A stretch of DNA of 64,000 nt from an uncultured Bacteroidales bacterium (GCA_903830915.1 CAIKVR010000356.1:1-64000), one strand, 5' to 3'. Counted from the first letter of the stretch, positions 1 through 9,875 are shown. The notes: generated from the sequence alone by a model not told the origin. Numbers and translations: made by a program.

Positions 1-1
1 A

Positions 2-3000
2 ACGCTACTTTGTATTCTGGCATTTATTCATCCAGCCGGAGCACAATCATTGGTTACGTTTGACAACACATCTGATTTAACAACGTATTTCACTGAAGGG
101 TTGCCGGCAACTTTGCCGATGACTAACCGTAGTGATTTAGGGCTGGGCAATTCTGCCTGTATCAATGTTCAGTCTAATTCATTTGATATCTGGACGACAA
201 AAGCCGGATATAGTGTTTCGGGAGCAGGCGATGTGTATGTATTAAGTGCTTATTTTAAAAACAGAGGTACTGGCGGTTATGGGGCTTTAGGATTTTCGAC
301 CACAGTTGATAATACTATTAATAATTATGGTGCTCCCCTAAAAGGATTGGGAATGTCATTTCACGGAGGAGGTGGATATTTTGAAAATAACAGAGTTCAA
401 ACAGCTGTAAGTTGGGCTGGCGGAGATATGACAACTGGAACTAATTCTACCTGGTACAAGATGATACTTACAGTAACAGCTAAAGGAAGTAATACCTATG
501 ATCTCAATTTTCAGATTTGGAATTCGGATACGAATGGCGTGCTTAGTACAAAGAAGGATGAAAAAGTACTGAATGGTGTTGTAAATGCCGATATTGGTGC
601 TGCATCTATTTTACATGTGTATTTTGCAGCAGCAGGTGACCGTATGGAAAAGATTGATAATTTTTCAATCAACTTATCGGGTGGTGCCACTATTATTGAT
701 GCAGGAAAACCTGTAGTTGTGACAAATGCTGTATCCAGCATTACTGCTAATACAGCAAGCTGTGGTGGAAATGTAACCGACGAACAGGGAGCAGCAGTTT
801 CAGCGAAAGGAGTATGTTGGAGTACCACAGCAGGTCCAACTATAGCAGATAGTAAATCTACTGATGGAACCGGAACCGGATCTTTCACATGTAGTATTGC
901 TGGTTTAACTCCGGCTACAACTTATTATGTTCGTGCATATGCAACTAACTCAAATGGAACAAGTTATGGTAGTGAGGTAACGTTTACTACGATGGCTGGG
1001 CCGATGACTGCACCAGGTAATGCTTTGAATTTTGATGGAACAAGCGATTATGTAAACCTTGTGGGTACTTTTGGGAATTGGGCATCGGCAACTATTGAAG
1101 CGCAATTTATAAACGATGGTGCCACGGGTGATTTCCAGGCTATTCTTAGTGCTTCTGAATTAGCTTTCGTTCACTTACAGGTAAAAGAAGTGGATAGCGG
1201 AAATATTGCTGTTTATACAGATGCCGGTGCACTTAATCTTCCGTTACCCAATCTGGCAACAGACCACAAATGGAAACATATAGCAATCTCTATTAAATCC
1301 GGTGATTCCCGTTTGTATATCAACGGAGAACAATATGGAGCAGCAAACACTATGGTATTTACCAAAATCCTGCCATCAAGTACGGTGTGCATAGGCAGAG
1401 GATTTCAGAATGGACGCTACTTTAAGGGAAGCATAGACGAGGTGCGCGTTTGGAGTGTAGCACGTTCACAAGCCGACATCAAATCTACCATGAATACTCA
1501 ATTGGCGGGAACAGAAACAGGTTTGGAAGCTTATTATAATTTTAATGCAGGTGTATCGTGTAGTGTTAATACAACAGTAACTTCACTTATAGATTTAACC
1601 CCAAACAACCATACAGGAACCTTAAATACATTTGATTTATCAACAGCAGATTGTACTTCAAATTGGATTCAAAGTTATGCAATGGTATATCCTGTAGCCA
1701 CAGCTGCTACATCGATCATATCAACCGGGTTCACTGCCAACTGGCAAGCACCATCAAACGGAATAATTGATAAATATAAACTGGATGTTTCTAAGGTATC
1801 TGATTTTAGTACGTTCGTACTTCAAGGTCAAGACGTTAGCAGTGGAACAAGTTTCTCAGTTACAAGCCTAACTGCTAACACTCAATATTACTACAGAGTG
1901 AGAGCCGTAAACAATTCTATTGGCGATATTGGTGGATACTCAAATGTAATCAGTGTAACAACTTTGGAAAATGCTCCAACACTGACAACAACAACCGGTT
2001 CGGGCAAATTGGACATAGGAAGTTCGGGAGGTGCTGTAATCGATGCAGGTATTACCATTAACTCGCTTGATCCTAATACCCTTATAAATAACGGGTTGGT
2101 ATATATCAGCAATAATCTGAAATCGACTGAAGATGCGATACTTTATCCAGCAGCTAAATATGGTGTAACAGCAAGCTATAATTCTGCAACCGGAGTTTTA
2201 CTCCTGAGCGGAAGTGCTACAGTAGCTCAATATCAGGAAATTTTCCGTACTATTGAATATCAAAATACCAATGCTTCGGCAACGGTAAGTGACCGGACCT
2301 TTACGTTCTCACTGGGTAATGCACTGCCATTTACACCTTGTGGAGCTTCAACGGCACACTATTATGAATTTATTCCCAACAGCGGAATAACCTGGACTGC
2401 AGCTAAAACAGCGGCTGAAGCCAGAACGTATTTCGGATTACAGGGTTATCTGACAACCATTACCTGTGCCGAAGAAAATAACTTTGCCTCTAAATCCATT
2501 GCCAAAAAAGGATGGATTGGTGCCAGTGATGCAGCGGCAGAAGGTGACTGGAAATGGGTGACAGGTCCGGAAGCCGGAACTTCATTCTACACCGGAAATG
2601 GAGGTTCAGGAGGACATGCAGTTGGAACAATGTACAATAACTGGAGCATAGGCGAACCAAATAATAGTGGAGGAAATGAAAATTATGCACATTATCTTAA
2701 TTCAAGTTACTGGAATGACTATGCCAATACAACACCGGTAGATGGATATTATGTAGAATATGGTGGAATGAGTGGCGATCCGACAATAGCCATCAGTGCT
2801 TCCAAAGTAGTGAAAATCGTTCCAGCAGTACCGACCTTAACTACATCGACGGGAACAGTTTCACGTATATCGGGCAATACAACAGCAGTGGTAATTGATC
2901 CAAATGTAACTGTAAATTCAATTACCGCAGGTGCTACACTTGATAATGGATTAGTATATATTAATTCAGGCTTTGTTTCGTCGGAAGATAAAATTATATA

Positions 3001-4639
3001 CCCTGCCAATTTGTATGGAGTAACTGCAACGTATACAGCTGCAACCGGCGTTCTTCAACTTTCCGGAACGGCTACTATGGCTCAATATCAGGAGATTTTC
3101 AGAACCATTCAGTATCAGAATACCAATACTGTTGCTGCTGCAGGTTCCCGCTCGTTTACCTTTGCTCTTGGCAATGCATTGCCCTATACACCTTGTGGAG
3201 CGACTTCGTCTCACTATTATGAATTTGTACCGGTTAATCTAAGCTGGACAGCAGCCAAAGCGGCAGCCGAAGCAAGAAGTTATTTCGGATTACAGGGTTA
3301 TCTGACAACCATTACCTGTGCTGAGGAAAATAATTTTGCTTATCAATCAATTGGGAAAAAAGGATGGATTGGTGCAAGTGATGCAGCCGTTGAAGGTGAC
3401 TGGCGTTGGGTAACAGGTCCTGAAGCAGGAACAACATTGAGTTCCCATTATACAAACTGGTATCCGGGTGAACCAAACAATTCTGGAGGAAGCGAGAACT
3501 ATGCTCATTTTTATAATGGTGGAAAATGGAATGACTGGCCTGAAAATAATACCGTGGATGGTTATTATGTAGAATACGGTGGAATGCCTTCTGATCCAGC
3601 TTCAATATCAATAAGTGGCGTAAAAGCACTGACAATAATCCTTGCGGCACCTAGTGCAGCAGCTGCTCAGGCAGTGTGTGGAAGTGGAACAGTGGCTGAT
3701 TTGGTAGCTACTCCGCCTACAGGTTCAAGCGTAAGATGGTACACCGTACCAACAGCCGGAACAGCATTGACAAGCACAACCGCTTTGATTACAGCCACAA
3801 CTTATTATGCAGAAAGCTCGAACGGCAGTTCAGCCAGTCCAACCCGCACTGCTGTGGTATTGACAATCAATGCACTTCCGACTCAACCGGTACTTGTGCC
3901 CACTTCGACTGCCAAAGTCAAAGTGAAACTTTGTCCGGGCGACAATATTGTTTGTTCGAACTTTGACAATACACTTTCTTATCAATGGAAACTGAACGGG
4001 TCAAACCTGACAGGTCAGACAAGCAATCAGTATAAAGTTCCGGTGGGTGGTGCAGGTGTTTACAGTTTGTACGTGAAAAATCTGACCACTGGTTGCGATA
4101 ACCTGTCAGCTACTGTGAATGTTGATTTGTACAGCATTACTACTCCGGTAATTTACGAAAAGAAAAAATCGGATTATATCTCTATCCTTATAGTAGATAA
4201 TACGTCGAAATTCTATACCGGTTACAGTTGGAGTTATGCCGATGGTTCGGCCTTGCCTTCGGGTATAGTAAATGACCGCCAGTTCCTGGTGTTGCCTCCT
4301 GCTAACATGGCTGCAAGCTATATGGTAAACATTACCGATACCAATGCATGTAAAGTAACTTCAGCAGTGAAAACAGTTGTGCTTCATACCATTGCAGCCA
4401 AGGCTTATCCTACAATGAATAATGGTAACTTTATGGTAGGACTTACCGATGCTCAGGAAGGAAAATTGAATGTGAAGATCTTTAATCAAACCGGAATTTT
4501 ACAGAAAGTATATTCTTTCGACAATGTATCTTCCGAATTTGAATATCAGGTGAATGCTGCCGGTTTACAAGCAGGTGCTTATACGGTAGAAATCTCGTTG
4601 GGTGATTATGTACAATCTCAAAAAATAATTATCCGCTAA
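2..4639 (+). CDS. Large secreted adhesin-like protein with LamG, FN3 and two C-type-lectin modules, T9SS-sorted (5' partial)
   Basis: The track starts this ORF at a TTG (position 50), but the frame is open to base 2 and the upstream codons read as the hydrophobic end of a signal peptide (LLCILAFIHPAGAQS). The true start therefore lies left of the window. In track numbering, domains are: an FN3-like module near 225-315, a LamG/concanavalin-like domain near 323-495, FN3 near 545-640, two homologous ~270-residue modules (about 642-924 and 927-1197) each ending in a C-type-lectin-like fold (KKGWIGASDAA, GEPNNSGG), two Ig-like domains (about 1200-1365), and a type A T9SS sorting domain at about 1450-1529. 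The domain set predicts a cell-surface or released carbohydrate/protein-binding adhesin. The OmpA-family gene follows after 93 bp. The ligand is unknown. Confidence 0.85.
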   Translation, partial: TLLCILAFIHPAGAQSLVTFDNTSDLTTYFTEGLPATLPMTNRSDLGLGNSACINVQSNSFDIWTTKAGYSVSGAGDVYVLSAYFKNRGTGGYGALGFSTTVDNTINNYGAPLKGLGMSFHGGGGYFENNRVQTAVSWAGGDMTTGTNSTWYKMILTVTAKGSNTYDLNFQIWNSDTNGVLSTKKDEKVLNGVVNADIGAASILHVYFAAAGDRMEKIDNFSINLSGGATIIDAGKPVVVTNAVSSITANTASCGGNVTDEQGAAVSAKGVCWSTTAGPTIADSKSTDGTGTGSFTCSIAGLTPATTYYVRAYATNSNGTSYGSEVTFTTMAGPMTAPGNALNFDGTSDYVNLVGTFGNWASATIEAQFINDGATGDFQAILSASELAFVHLQVKEVDSGNIAVYTDAGALNLPLPNLATDHKWKHIAISIKSGDSRLYINGEQYGAANTMVFTKILPSSTVCIGRGFQNGRYFKGSIDEVRVWSVARSQADIKSTMNTQLAGTETGLEAYYNFNAGVSCSVNTTVTSLIDLTPNNHTGTLNTFDLSTADCTSNWIQSYAMVYPVATAATSIISTGFTANWQAPSNGIIDKYKLDVSKVSDFSTFVLQGQDVSSGTSFSVTSLTANTQYYYRVRAVNNSIGDIGGYSNVISVTTLENAPTLTTTTGSGKLDIGSSGGAVIDAGITINSLDPNTLINNGLVYISNNLKSTEDAILYPAAKYGVTASYNSATGVLLLSGSATVAQYQEIFRTIEYQNTNASATVSDRTFTFSLGNALPFTPCGASTAHYYEFIPNSGITWTAAKTAAEARTYFGLQGYLTTITCAEENNFASKSIAKKGWIGASDAAAEGDWKWVTGPEAGTSFYTGNGGSGGHAVGTMYNNWSIGEPNNSGGNENYAHYLNSSYWNDYANTTPVDGYYVEYGGMSGDPTIAISASKVVKIVPAVPTLTTSTGTVSRISGNTTAVVIDPNVTVNSITAGATLDNGLVYINSGFVSSEDKIIYPANLYGVTATYTAATGVLQLSGTATMAQYQEIFRTIQYQNTNTVAAAGSRSFTFALGNALPYTPCGATSSHYYEFVPVNLSWTAAKAAAEARSYFGLQGYLTTITCAEENNFAYQSIGKKGWIGASDAAVEGDWRWVTGPEAGTTLSSHYTNWYPGEPNNSGGSENYAHFYNGGKWNDWPENNTVDGYYVEYGGMPSDPASISISGVKALTIILAAPSAAAAQAVCGSGTVADLVATPPTGSSVRWYTVPTAGTALTSTTALITATTYYAESSNGSSASPTRTAVVLTINALPTQPVLVPTSTAKVKVKLCPGDNIVCSNFDNTLSYQWKLNGSNLTGQTSNQYKVPVGGAGVYSLYVKNLTTGCDNLSATVNVDLYSITTPVIYEKKKSDYISILIVDNTSKFYTGYSWSYADGSALPSGIVNDRQFLVLPPANMAASYMVNITDTNACKVTSAVKTVVLHTIAAKAYPTMNNGNFMVGLTDAQEGKLNVKIFNQTGILQKVYSFDNVSSEFEYQVNAAGLQAGAYTVEISLGDYVQSQKIIIR

Positions 4640-4652
4640 ATTCCGGGAAAAT

Positions 4653-4681
4653 TGCAGAGGTGAGTACAACTCACTTCTGCA
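4653..4681 (+). other. Intergenic hairpin between adhesin and OmpA-family gene
   Basis: TGCAGAGGTGAGT and ACTCACTTCTGCA form a 13-bp stem with one G-T wobble and a 3-base loop. It starts 14 bp after the adhesin stop. The following bases are A-rich rather than T-rich, so it is not a classical intrinsic terminator. It may instead act as an mRNA-stabilising or processing hairpin. Confidence 0.55.
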
Positions 4682-4732
4682 AAACCTGAAAAAAGATATT
4701 TCATAATATAAACACTTCAAAATAAACACAAT

Positions 4733-6781
4733 ATGAAACGTATAACATTCAATATAATTTTGATATTTTTGCTTACATTGTTTGCCGGCAAAAGCATGGC
4801 ACAAAGCAGTATTCACCAATGTACAACAGATTGCTCGCCTCATACCTGGTCGTACCGCCTGTTTGTATCGCCACTGATTACCAACCTGACGAGCGATCAG
4901 TTTAAGGCAGAAGAACAATCGGCACTTGGATTTAATCTGGGCGGTGATGTGATTTACACTTTTTACAAAAAAGATAAGTTAAGTCTGAATGCTTCACTGG
5001 GATTGGGTATAACCAATTACAACAATATCCGTAAAGGAGATTATGTGAATAAAGGCTGGACTTCGGAATACGAGCAAACGCTAAATGCAATGCAAACATT
5101 CTACCTGACTGAAACTCTGAAGGGAATTAATGAAAGTCAACATTTTACCTACCTGGATATTCCTGTGAAACTGGGTGTTGATTATGCATTTTCAAAAAAG
5201 TGGGCCGGTTTTGCAACCGTTGGTATTGCTTACGGAATTAGTCTGGCTGCTAATTACAGCAGTACAGCTTCACTGACCCGTACAGGTTTTTATCCGGATT
5301 ACAACGCGTTGATTTACGATGTGGATGTGGCAGGTTCGCCTTATTACTATCCAACAAACAAAGCGGTTTCGGGAAGTGGAAAAATTAATGCGCAAAGCAA
5401 TCTGAGTGTTGAAGCAACGCTGGGTGCAAAATACAAACTGAACCCGAATATGTCGATTTACGGAGGAGTGAAATGGATGAATGGTCTGCAAAACGTTAAG
5501 CAGAATACCGCTACAAGCATTTTTGCAAACAGTTCAAGCACTTTGAATACACTTGCCAGTCGCACCGACGTTGTTGAAAGTCGCGCACTGGGTTTGGAAT
5601 TGGGTGTTCAGATTAATCTGGGTGATTGCCGCGACAAAACAACGCTGATAGACTTTAGCGGTAATGTGTCTGATGGAAAGAAAGTAGTTCCTGTAGGTAC
5701 AACGCTGGTTATCAAAAACAATGGCAAGGTTGTTCAAACACTTCAACCGAATAAAGCAGGTAAATTTAGTATAAAACTTCCTGCAGGCAAATTATACACT
5801 GTTGAAGCTTCAGCCCCTGATTACATTTCTCAAACTCAAAACGTGGATTTATTAAAAGCCACTAAACCGCTGAGTAAAAACTTTGTAATTAAGGCAATTC
5901 CTCAAAACGTAACAGTATCGGGCAAAGTAACCGATGCGTTTACAGGAGCAGGTTTAAAATCAAAAATTGATATTAGCAGCAATGGTAAAGTGGTTAAAAC
6001 TATAGAAACCAATGAAAAAGGCGAATACAGTGTGGAATTGCCAAAATCAAAAGATTATGATGTAGTTGCCTCATCTCCTGATTTTGTTTCGAAAACCGAA
6101 AAACTGGATGCCAGCGGAAATGCTAAAAATATTCAGAAAGACATTGCGCTGGATTATATAATTCAGGGTGTTCAACTGGAAACAAAGGTATTGGATGCTA
6201 AAACCGGTCAACCAGTAAAAGCCAGCATGCTTGTAAAAAGTAAAGACAGGGTAATTCAATCTAGTCAAACCGACGATAAAGGTAAAGTTGTATCGATTGT
6301 TCCTGAAGGTAAATTGTATGAAGTGGAAGTATCAGCCAGTGGCTATGTGCCTCAACGTCAAACTATCGATTTGACTAAAGTGCAACGTGGCGTGAAGAAA
6401 GTGATTTTACTTGATCCAATTGTAAAAATCGAAAAAGGATTGGTATTCAAGTTTAAAAACGTGAATTTCAATACCGGAACAGCCGATTTGACAGATGAAT
6501 CACTGGTTATTCTGAATATGGTTTCAACTATTTTGCTTGAAAATCCAAAATTACAGATTGAAATTTCTGGTCATACGGATAACGATGGTTTAGCTTCAAA
6601 AAATCTGGATTTATCGAAAGAAAGAGCTAAATCTGTACAAACTTACTTGCTGAGCAAAGGAGCAAAACCGGCACAAATGGTATCGTTTGGATTTGGACAA
6701 ACCAAACCAATTGCCACCAATACCACTCCGGAAGGAAAAGCCGAAAACCGAAGGGTAGAATTTAAAGTACTGGGAATGTAA
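4733..6781 (+). CDS. OmpA-family outer membrane protein with N-terminal beta-barrel and three regulatory-like Ig modules
   Basis: This is a 682-residue protein with a signal peptide ending near MAQSS (about residue 24). Residues 25-300 are rich in alternating beta strands and resemble an outer-membrane barrel. Three consecutive carboxypeptidase-regulatory-like beta-sandwich modules follow (about 301-372, 388-460, 475-550). The C-terminal OmpA peptidoglycan-binding domain (about 565-682) has ISGHTDNDG and the NRRVEF motif with the conserved arginine. The protein should sit in the outer membrane and hold on to peptidoglycan. It follows a large T9SS adhesin, as partner outer-membrane proteins often do in this phylum, so it may help anchor or display that adhesin. 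That partnership is an inference from position. A strong terminator follows it. Confidence 0.85.
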   Translation: MKRITFNIILIFLLTLFAGKSMAQSSIHQCTTDCSPHTWSYRLFVSPLITNLTSDQFKAEEQSALGFNLGGDVIYTFYKKDKLSLNASLGLGITNYNNIRKGDYVNKGWTSEYEQTLNAMQTFYLTETLKGINESQHFTYLDIPVKLGVDYAFSKKWAGFATVGIAYGISLAANYSSTASLTRTGFYPDYNALIYDVDVAGSPYYYPTNKAVSGSGKINAQSNLSVEATLGAKYKLNPNMSIYGGVKWMNGLQNVKQNTATSIFANSSSTLNTLASRTDVVESRALGLELGVQINLGDCRDKTTLIDFSGNVSDGKKVVPVGTTLVIKNNGKVVQTLQPNKAGKFSIKLPAGKLYTVEASAPDYISQTQNVDLLKATKPLSKNFVIKAIPQNVTVSGKVTDAFTGAGLKSKIDISSNGKVVKTIETNEKGEYSVELPKSKDYDVVASSPDFVSKTEKLDASGNAKNIQKDIALDYIIQGVQLETKVLDAKTGQPVKASMLVKSKDRVIQSSQTDDKGKVVSIVPEGKLYEVEVSASGYVPQRQTIDLTKVQRGVKKVILLDPIVKIEKGLVFKFKNVNFNTGTADLTDESLVILNMVSTILLENPKLQIEISGHTDNDGLASKNLDLSKERAKSVQTYLLSKGAKPAQMVSFGFGQTKPIATNTTPEGKAENRRVEFKVLGM

Positions 6782-6808
6782 AAGATATTTTTCGGATATA
6801 TTTATATA

Positions 6809-6841
6809 CAGCCTCTGAATTTTTTTCAGAGGCTGTTTTGT
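6809..6841 (+). terminator. Rho-independent terminator after the OmpA-family gene
   Basis: CAGCCTCTGAA (6809-6819) pairs perfectly with TTCAGAGGCTG (6825-6835). The loop is five T residues and the tail is TTTTG-TTTG. It lies 28 bp after the stop codon and ends the adhesin-OmpA unit. Confidence 0.85.
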
Positions 6842-6934
6842 TTGTTGGGCATGGTGTTTCAGCAAAGAAACAGAATTTAGCCCATATATTTCGTGCTTTC
6901 ATAATTCAAAATAGTATTTCCACTTAAAACCAAC

Positions 6935-6963
6935 TTGCTATTAAACGTTTTTCCTTATCTTTG
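6935..6963 (+). promoter_or_regulatory. Bacteroidetes-type promoter for pepD
   Basis: TATCTTTG at 6956-6963 matches the phylum -7 consensus TAnnTTTG. TTG at 6935-6937 sits 18 bp upstream as the -33 element. The pepD ATG is 35 bp further on. Confidence 0.75.
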
Positions 6964-6998
6964 TAACCCTTGTTTTTAAAAATAATCGGTAAAATCCA

Positions 6999-8444
6999 AT
7001 GAAAACACTTCAACCCAAAGCTGTCTGGCAGTTTTTCCACGAAATAACTCAAATTCCACGACCTTCGAAAAAGGAACAACGGATAATAGCATATCTAACT
7101 GATTTTGCTCAAGAACATGGTTTGGAAAGTAAAACCGATGAAGTGGGAAATGTGCTGATTTGCAAACCAGCCACCAATGGCTACGAGAATAAAGTAACAA
7201 TCATATTGCAGGCACATATCGACATGGTGTGTGAAAAAAACAGCGATACGGTATTTAATTTCGATACAGATGCTATTCAAACCTACATTGATGGAGATTG
7301 GGTGAAAGCTCACGGTACTACACTTGGAGGTGACAATGGTATAGGAATGGCAATGATGCTTGCCGTACTGGCATCAAGAGATTTACAACATCCGGCATTG
7401 GAGTGTTTATTTACAGTGGACGAAGAAACCGGTTTGACAGGAGCTTTTGCACTGGACAATAAACTATTGACTGGCAAAGTGTTGATAAATCTGGATTCGG
7501 AAGATGATGGAATTATCTTTATTGGCTGTGCAGGTGGAATTGATACCACTGCTACAATGAATTATCTACCGGAGAAATCACCGGAAAATTATTTTGCTTT
7601 CACTGTTTCAGTGAAAGGTCTCACAGGCGGTCATTCGGGCGATGATATTGAGAAAGGTAGAGGTAATGCCAATAAAATATTGAACCGCTTCCTGTGGACA
7701 CTGAACAAACAAACCGATTTGCGTTTATCAAGCTTCAATGGTGGCAATCTGCGCAATGCAATTCCCCGGGAGGCAACTGCCACAGCCTTAATTCCATGGG
7801 CTGAAAAAGAAAATGTGCGTGTACTTTTCAATCATTTTATAAACGATCTTGAAACGGAAATCGGTGACGTAGAACCCAATCTGAACCTGAATCTGGAATC
7901 CGAAAACATTCCCGAAACGGTTATCGACAAGAAATCGTCCGATGCATTACTGAACGCACTTTATGCTTGCTCTCACGGTGTGATAGCCATGAGCCGCGAT
8001 ATGAAAGGGCTGGTGGAAACATCTACCAACCTAGCTTCGGTAAAAATGCAGGAAGGCAATAACATATTGATTACCACCAGCCAGCGCAGTTCGGTAGAAT
8101 CATCGAAATACGATATCATGCAGCAGGTAGAGTCAGTGTTTAATCTCTGCGGAGCAACGGTTACACACGGTGATGGTTATCCGGGTTGGAAACCAAACTT
8201 GAAATCAAACATTCTGCAAACGGCACAGACAAGTTACAAAAAGCAGTTCGGTGAAGAAGCTCAAATACGGGCTATCCATGCCGGACTGGAATGTGGTCTT
8301 TTTCTCGAAAAATATCCTCAACTGGATATGATTTCTATTGGTCCGCAGATGTACGGCGTACACTCACCCGATGAACGCCTGAGCATCAGTTCGACCGAGA
8401 AATGCTGGAAGTGGCTTGTACAGATATTAGCTGCGCGTTATTAG
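6999..8444 (+). CDS. pepD: Aminoacyl-histidine dipeptidase (M20 family, PepD)
   Basis: This 481-residue cytoplasmic metallopeptidase hydrolyses dipeptides such as Xaa-His. M20 metal-site motifs are in order: AHIDMV, LGGDNGIG, the acidic pair in DEETGL, LDSEDDG, and a late histidine in YGVHSPDE. There is no signal peptide. The length fits the PepD family. Its own promoter (TATCTTTG with TTG) lies just upstream. The last codons (ILAARY-stop) are written in the same sequence pattern as the repeat patch that follows (TATTAGCTGCGCGTTATTAG), so the natural C-terminus may have been replaced or extended by the repeat. Confidence 0.93.
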   Translation: MKTLQPKAVWQFFHEITQIPRPSKKEQRIIAYLTDFAQEHGLESKTDEVGNVLICKPATNGYENKVTIILQAHIDMVCEKNSDTVFNFDTDAIQTYIDGDWVKAHGTTLGGDNGIGMAMMLAVLASRDLQHPALECLFTVDEETGLTGAFALDNKLLTGKVLINLDSEDDGIIFIGCAGGIDTTATMNYLPEKSPENYFAFTVSVKGLTGGHSGDDIEKGRGNANKILNRFLWTLNKQTDLRLSSFNGGNLRNAIPREATATALIPWAEKENVRVLFNHFINDLETEIGDVEPNLNLNLESENIPETVIDKKSSDALLNALYACSHGVIAMSRDMKGLVETSTNLASVKMQEGNNILITTSQRSSVESSKYDIMQQVESVFNLCGATVTHGDGYPGWKPNLKSNILQTAQTSYKKQFGEEAQIRAIHAGLECGLFLEKYPQLDMISIGPQMYGVHSPDERLSISSTEKCWKWLVQILAARY

Positions 8445-8662
8445 CTTCGCGAAATTTGCTTCGCTGTTATTTGCTTCGCGATATTAGCCCTTGGCGATAT
8501 TTGCCCTTCGGGCATTATTAGCTACGCTGCAATATCATGAACGAAGTGAGTAAATAACGTGAACGAAGTGAAAAAATATCAGCGAAGCTAATAACACGAA
8601 CGAAGTGAACAAATATCAGGAACGAAGTGAACAAATATCAGGAACGAAGTGAAAAATAATAA
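8418..8662 (+). repeat. Intergenic TTCGC / GAACGAAGTGA repeat patch
   Basis: The left half carries copies of TTTGCTTCGC and TTAGCTTCGC. The right half carries five copies of GAACGAAGTGA, two of them in identical GAACGAAGTGAACAAATATCA blocks, plus GCGAAGCTAATAA. The halves are partly reverse-complementary, so the patch could fold into a long imperfect stem. It begins inside the last pepD codons, and its last copy provides the GTG start of the next gene. No -7 consensus box was found in it. Confidence 0.8.
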
Positions 8663-9875
8663 ACGAAAAATAATAAACGACCCGGTTTTCGGATTTATCA
8701 ACATCCCGAATGACTTTTTGTACGATATCATTCAGCATCCGTACTTTCAACGACTGAATCGTATCAAACAACTTGGTTTGTCATCGTTTGTTTATCCCGG
8801 TGCGCAGCATACCCGCTTGCAACATTCGTTAGGCGCAATGCATCTTATGGGTGAAGCCATTGCTCAACTGCGCGATGCGGGACATGAAATCACTTCTGCA
8901 GAGGCCGAAGCGGTTCGGGCCTGCATATTGCTGCATGATATTGGTCATGGTCCATTTTCGCATACCTTGGAACATAGTTTGGTAAGTGGAGTAAGTCATG
9001 AGGAGATTTCACTGCTCATGATGCAGCAAATAAATCAGGAACTAAACGGGAAGTTGGAAATGGCGCTGGATATTTTCACTAACCATTATCCTAAAAAGTT
9101 TTTACACCAACTTGTTGCCAGTCAGTTGGATATGGATAGGTTAGATTATCTCAGCCGTGACAGTTTTTATTCTGGTGTTAGTGAGGGAATTATTGGTGCG
9201 GCACGTATTATCAAGATGTTGAACATTTACAACGATCAATTGGTGGTAGAAGCTAAGGGAATTTATTCCATTGAAAAGTTTCTGGTGGCACGAAGGTTAA
9301 TGTACTGGCAGGTTTATCTGCATAAAACATCTGTGGCAGCTGAAAAGATGCTGATGAATATACTGAAACGTGCCAAGGAGCTTGCCAGTCGGGGTATCGA
9401 ACTTTTTGGAACTCCGGCTTTACGTTATTTTCTTTATAACGAGATAAATGATACTAATTTCGGTAAATCAGATGAAGCTTTGTTAAACTTCGCTTTATTG
9501 GACGACTCGGATATTGTTTCGTCCATAAAAGTTTGGTCATCACATTCTGATATAGTGCTTTCCACTCTTTCCAAAGCATTCACTAACAGGCGTTTGTTTA
9601 AGGTACAGGTAAGTTCGCAAGCTATTGATAAATCTTTGAAGGAAAGTCAGTTGAAACAATATGTAGCTCATTTTGGCGTTGACTTTGCAGAAGCAAGCTA
9701 TTTTATGGGTGAAGAAATTGTAACTACCGACACCTACAGCCCGGAAGATGATAGCATCAATATTTTATATAAGGATGGAACAGTTAAAGATATTGCAGAT
9801 GCTTCCGACATGTTGAATATCAATGTACTGACTAAGAAAGTCGAGAAGTATTATTATTGCTATTTAAGGCTTTAA
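8649..9875 (+). CDS. HD-domain phosphohydrolase (dGTPase-like)
   Basis: This 408-residue cytoplasmic protein belongs to the HD superfamily of metal-dependent phosphohydrolases, the branch related to dNTPases. It has QHSLGAMHLM, the defining HD pair in LLHDIGHGPFSHTLEH, and a downstream aspartate in QLDMDRLDYLSRD. The start is a GTG taken from the last GAACGAAGTGA repeat copy. The frame is closed by TGA at 8628-8630 and no other start codon lies between, so this GTG is the only reasonable choice. The N-terminus (KIINDPVFGFI) is what I expect of the family. The substrate is not evident from sequence; dNTPs are the usual guess. Confidence 0.88.
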   Translation: MKNNKRKIINDPVFGFINIPNDFLYDIIQHPYFQRLNRIKQLGLSSFVYPGAQHTRLQHSLGAMHLMGEAIAQLRDAGHEITSAEAEAVRACILLHDIGHGPFSHTLEHSLVSGVSHEEISLLMMQQINQELNGKLEMALDIFTNHYPKKFLHQLVASQLDMDRLDYLSRDSFYSGVSEGIIGAARIIKMLNIYNDQLVVEAKGIYSIEKFLVARRLMYWQVYLHKTSVAAEKMLMNILKRAKELASRGIELFGTPALRYFLYNEINDTNFGKSDEALLNFALLDDSDIVSSIKVWSSHSDIVLSTLSKAFTNRRLFKVQVSSQAIDKSLKESQLKQYVAHFGVDFAEASYFMGEEIVTTDTYSPEDDSINILYKDGTVKDIADASDMLNINVLTKKVEKYYYCYLRL

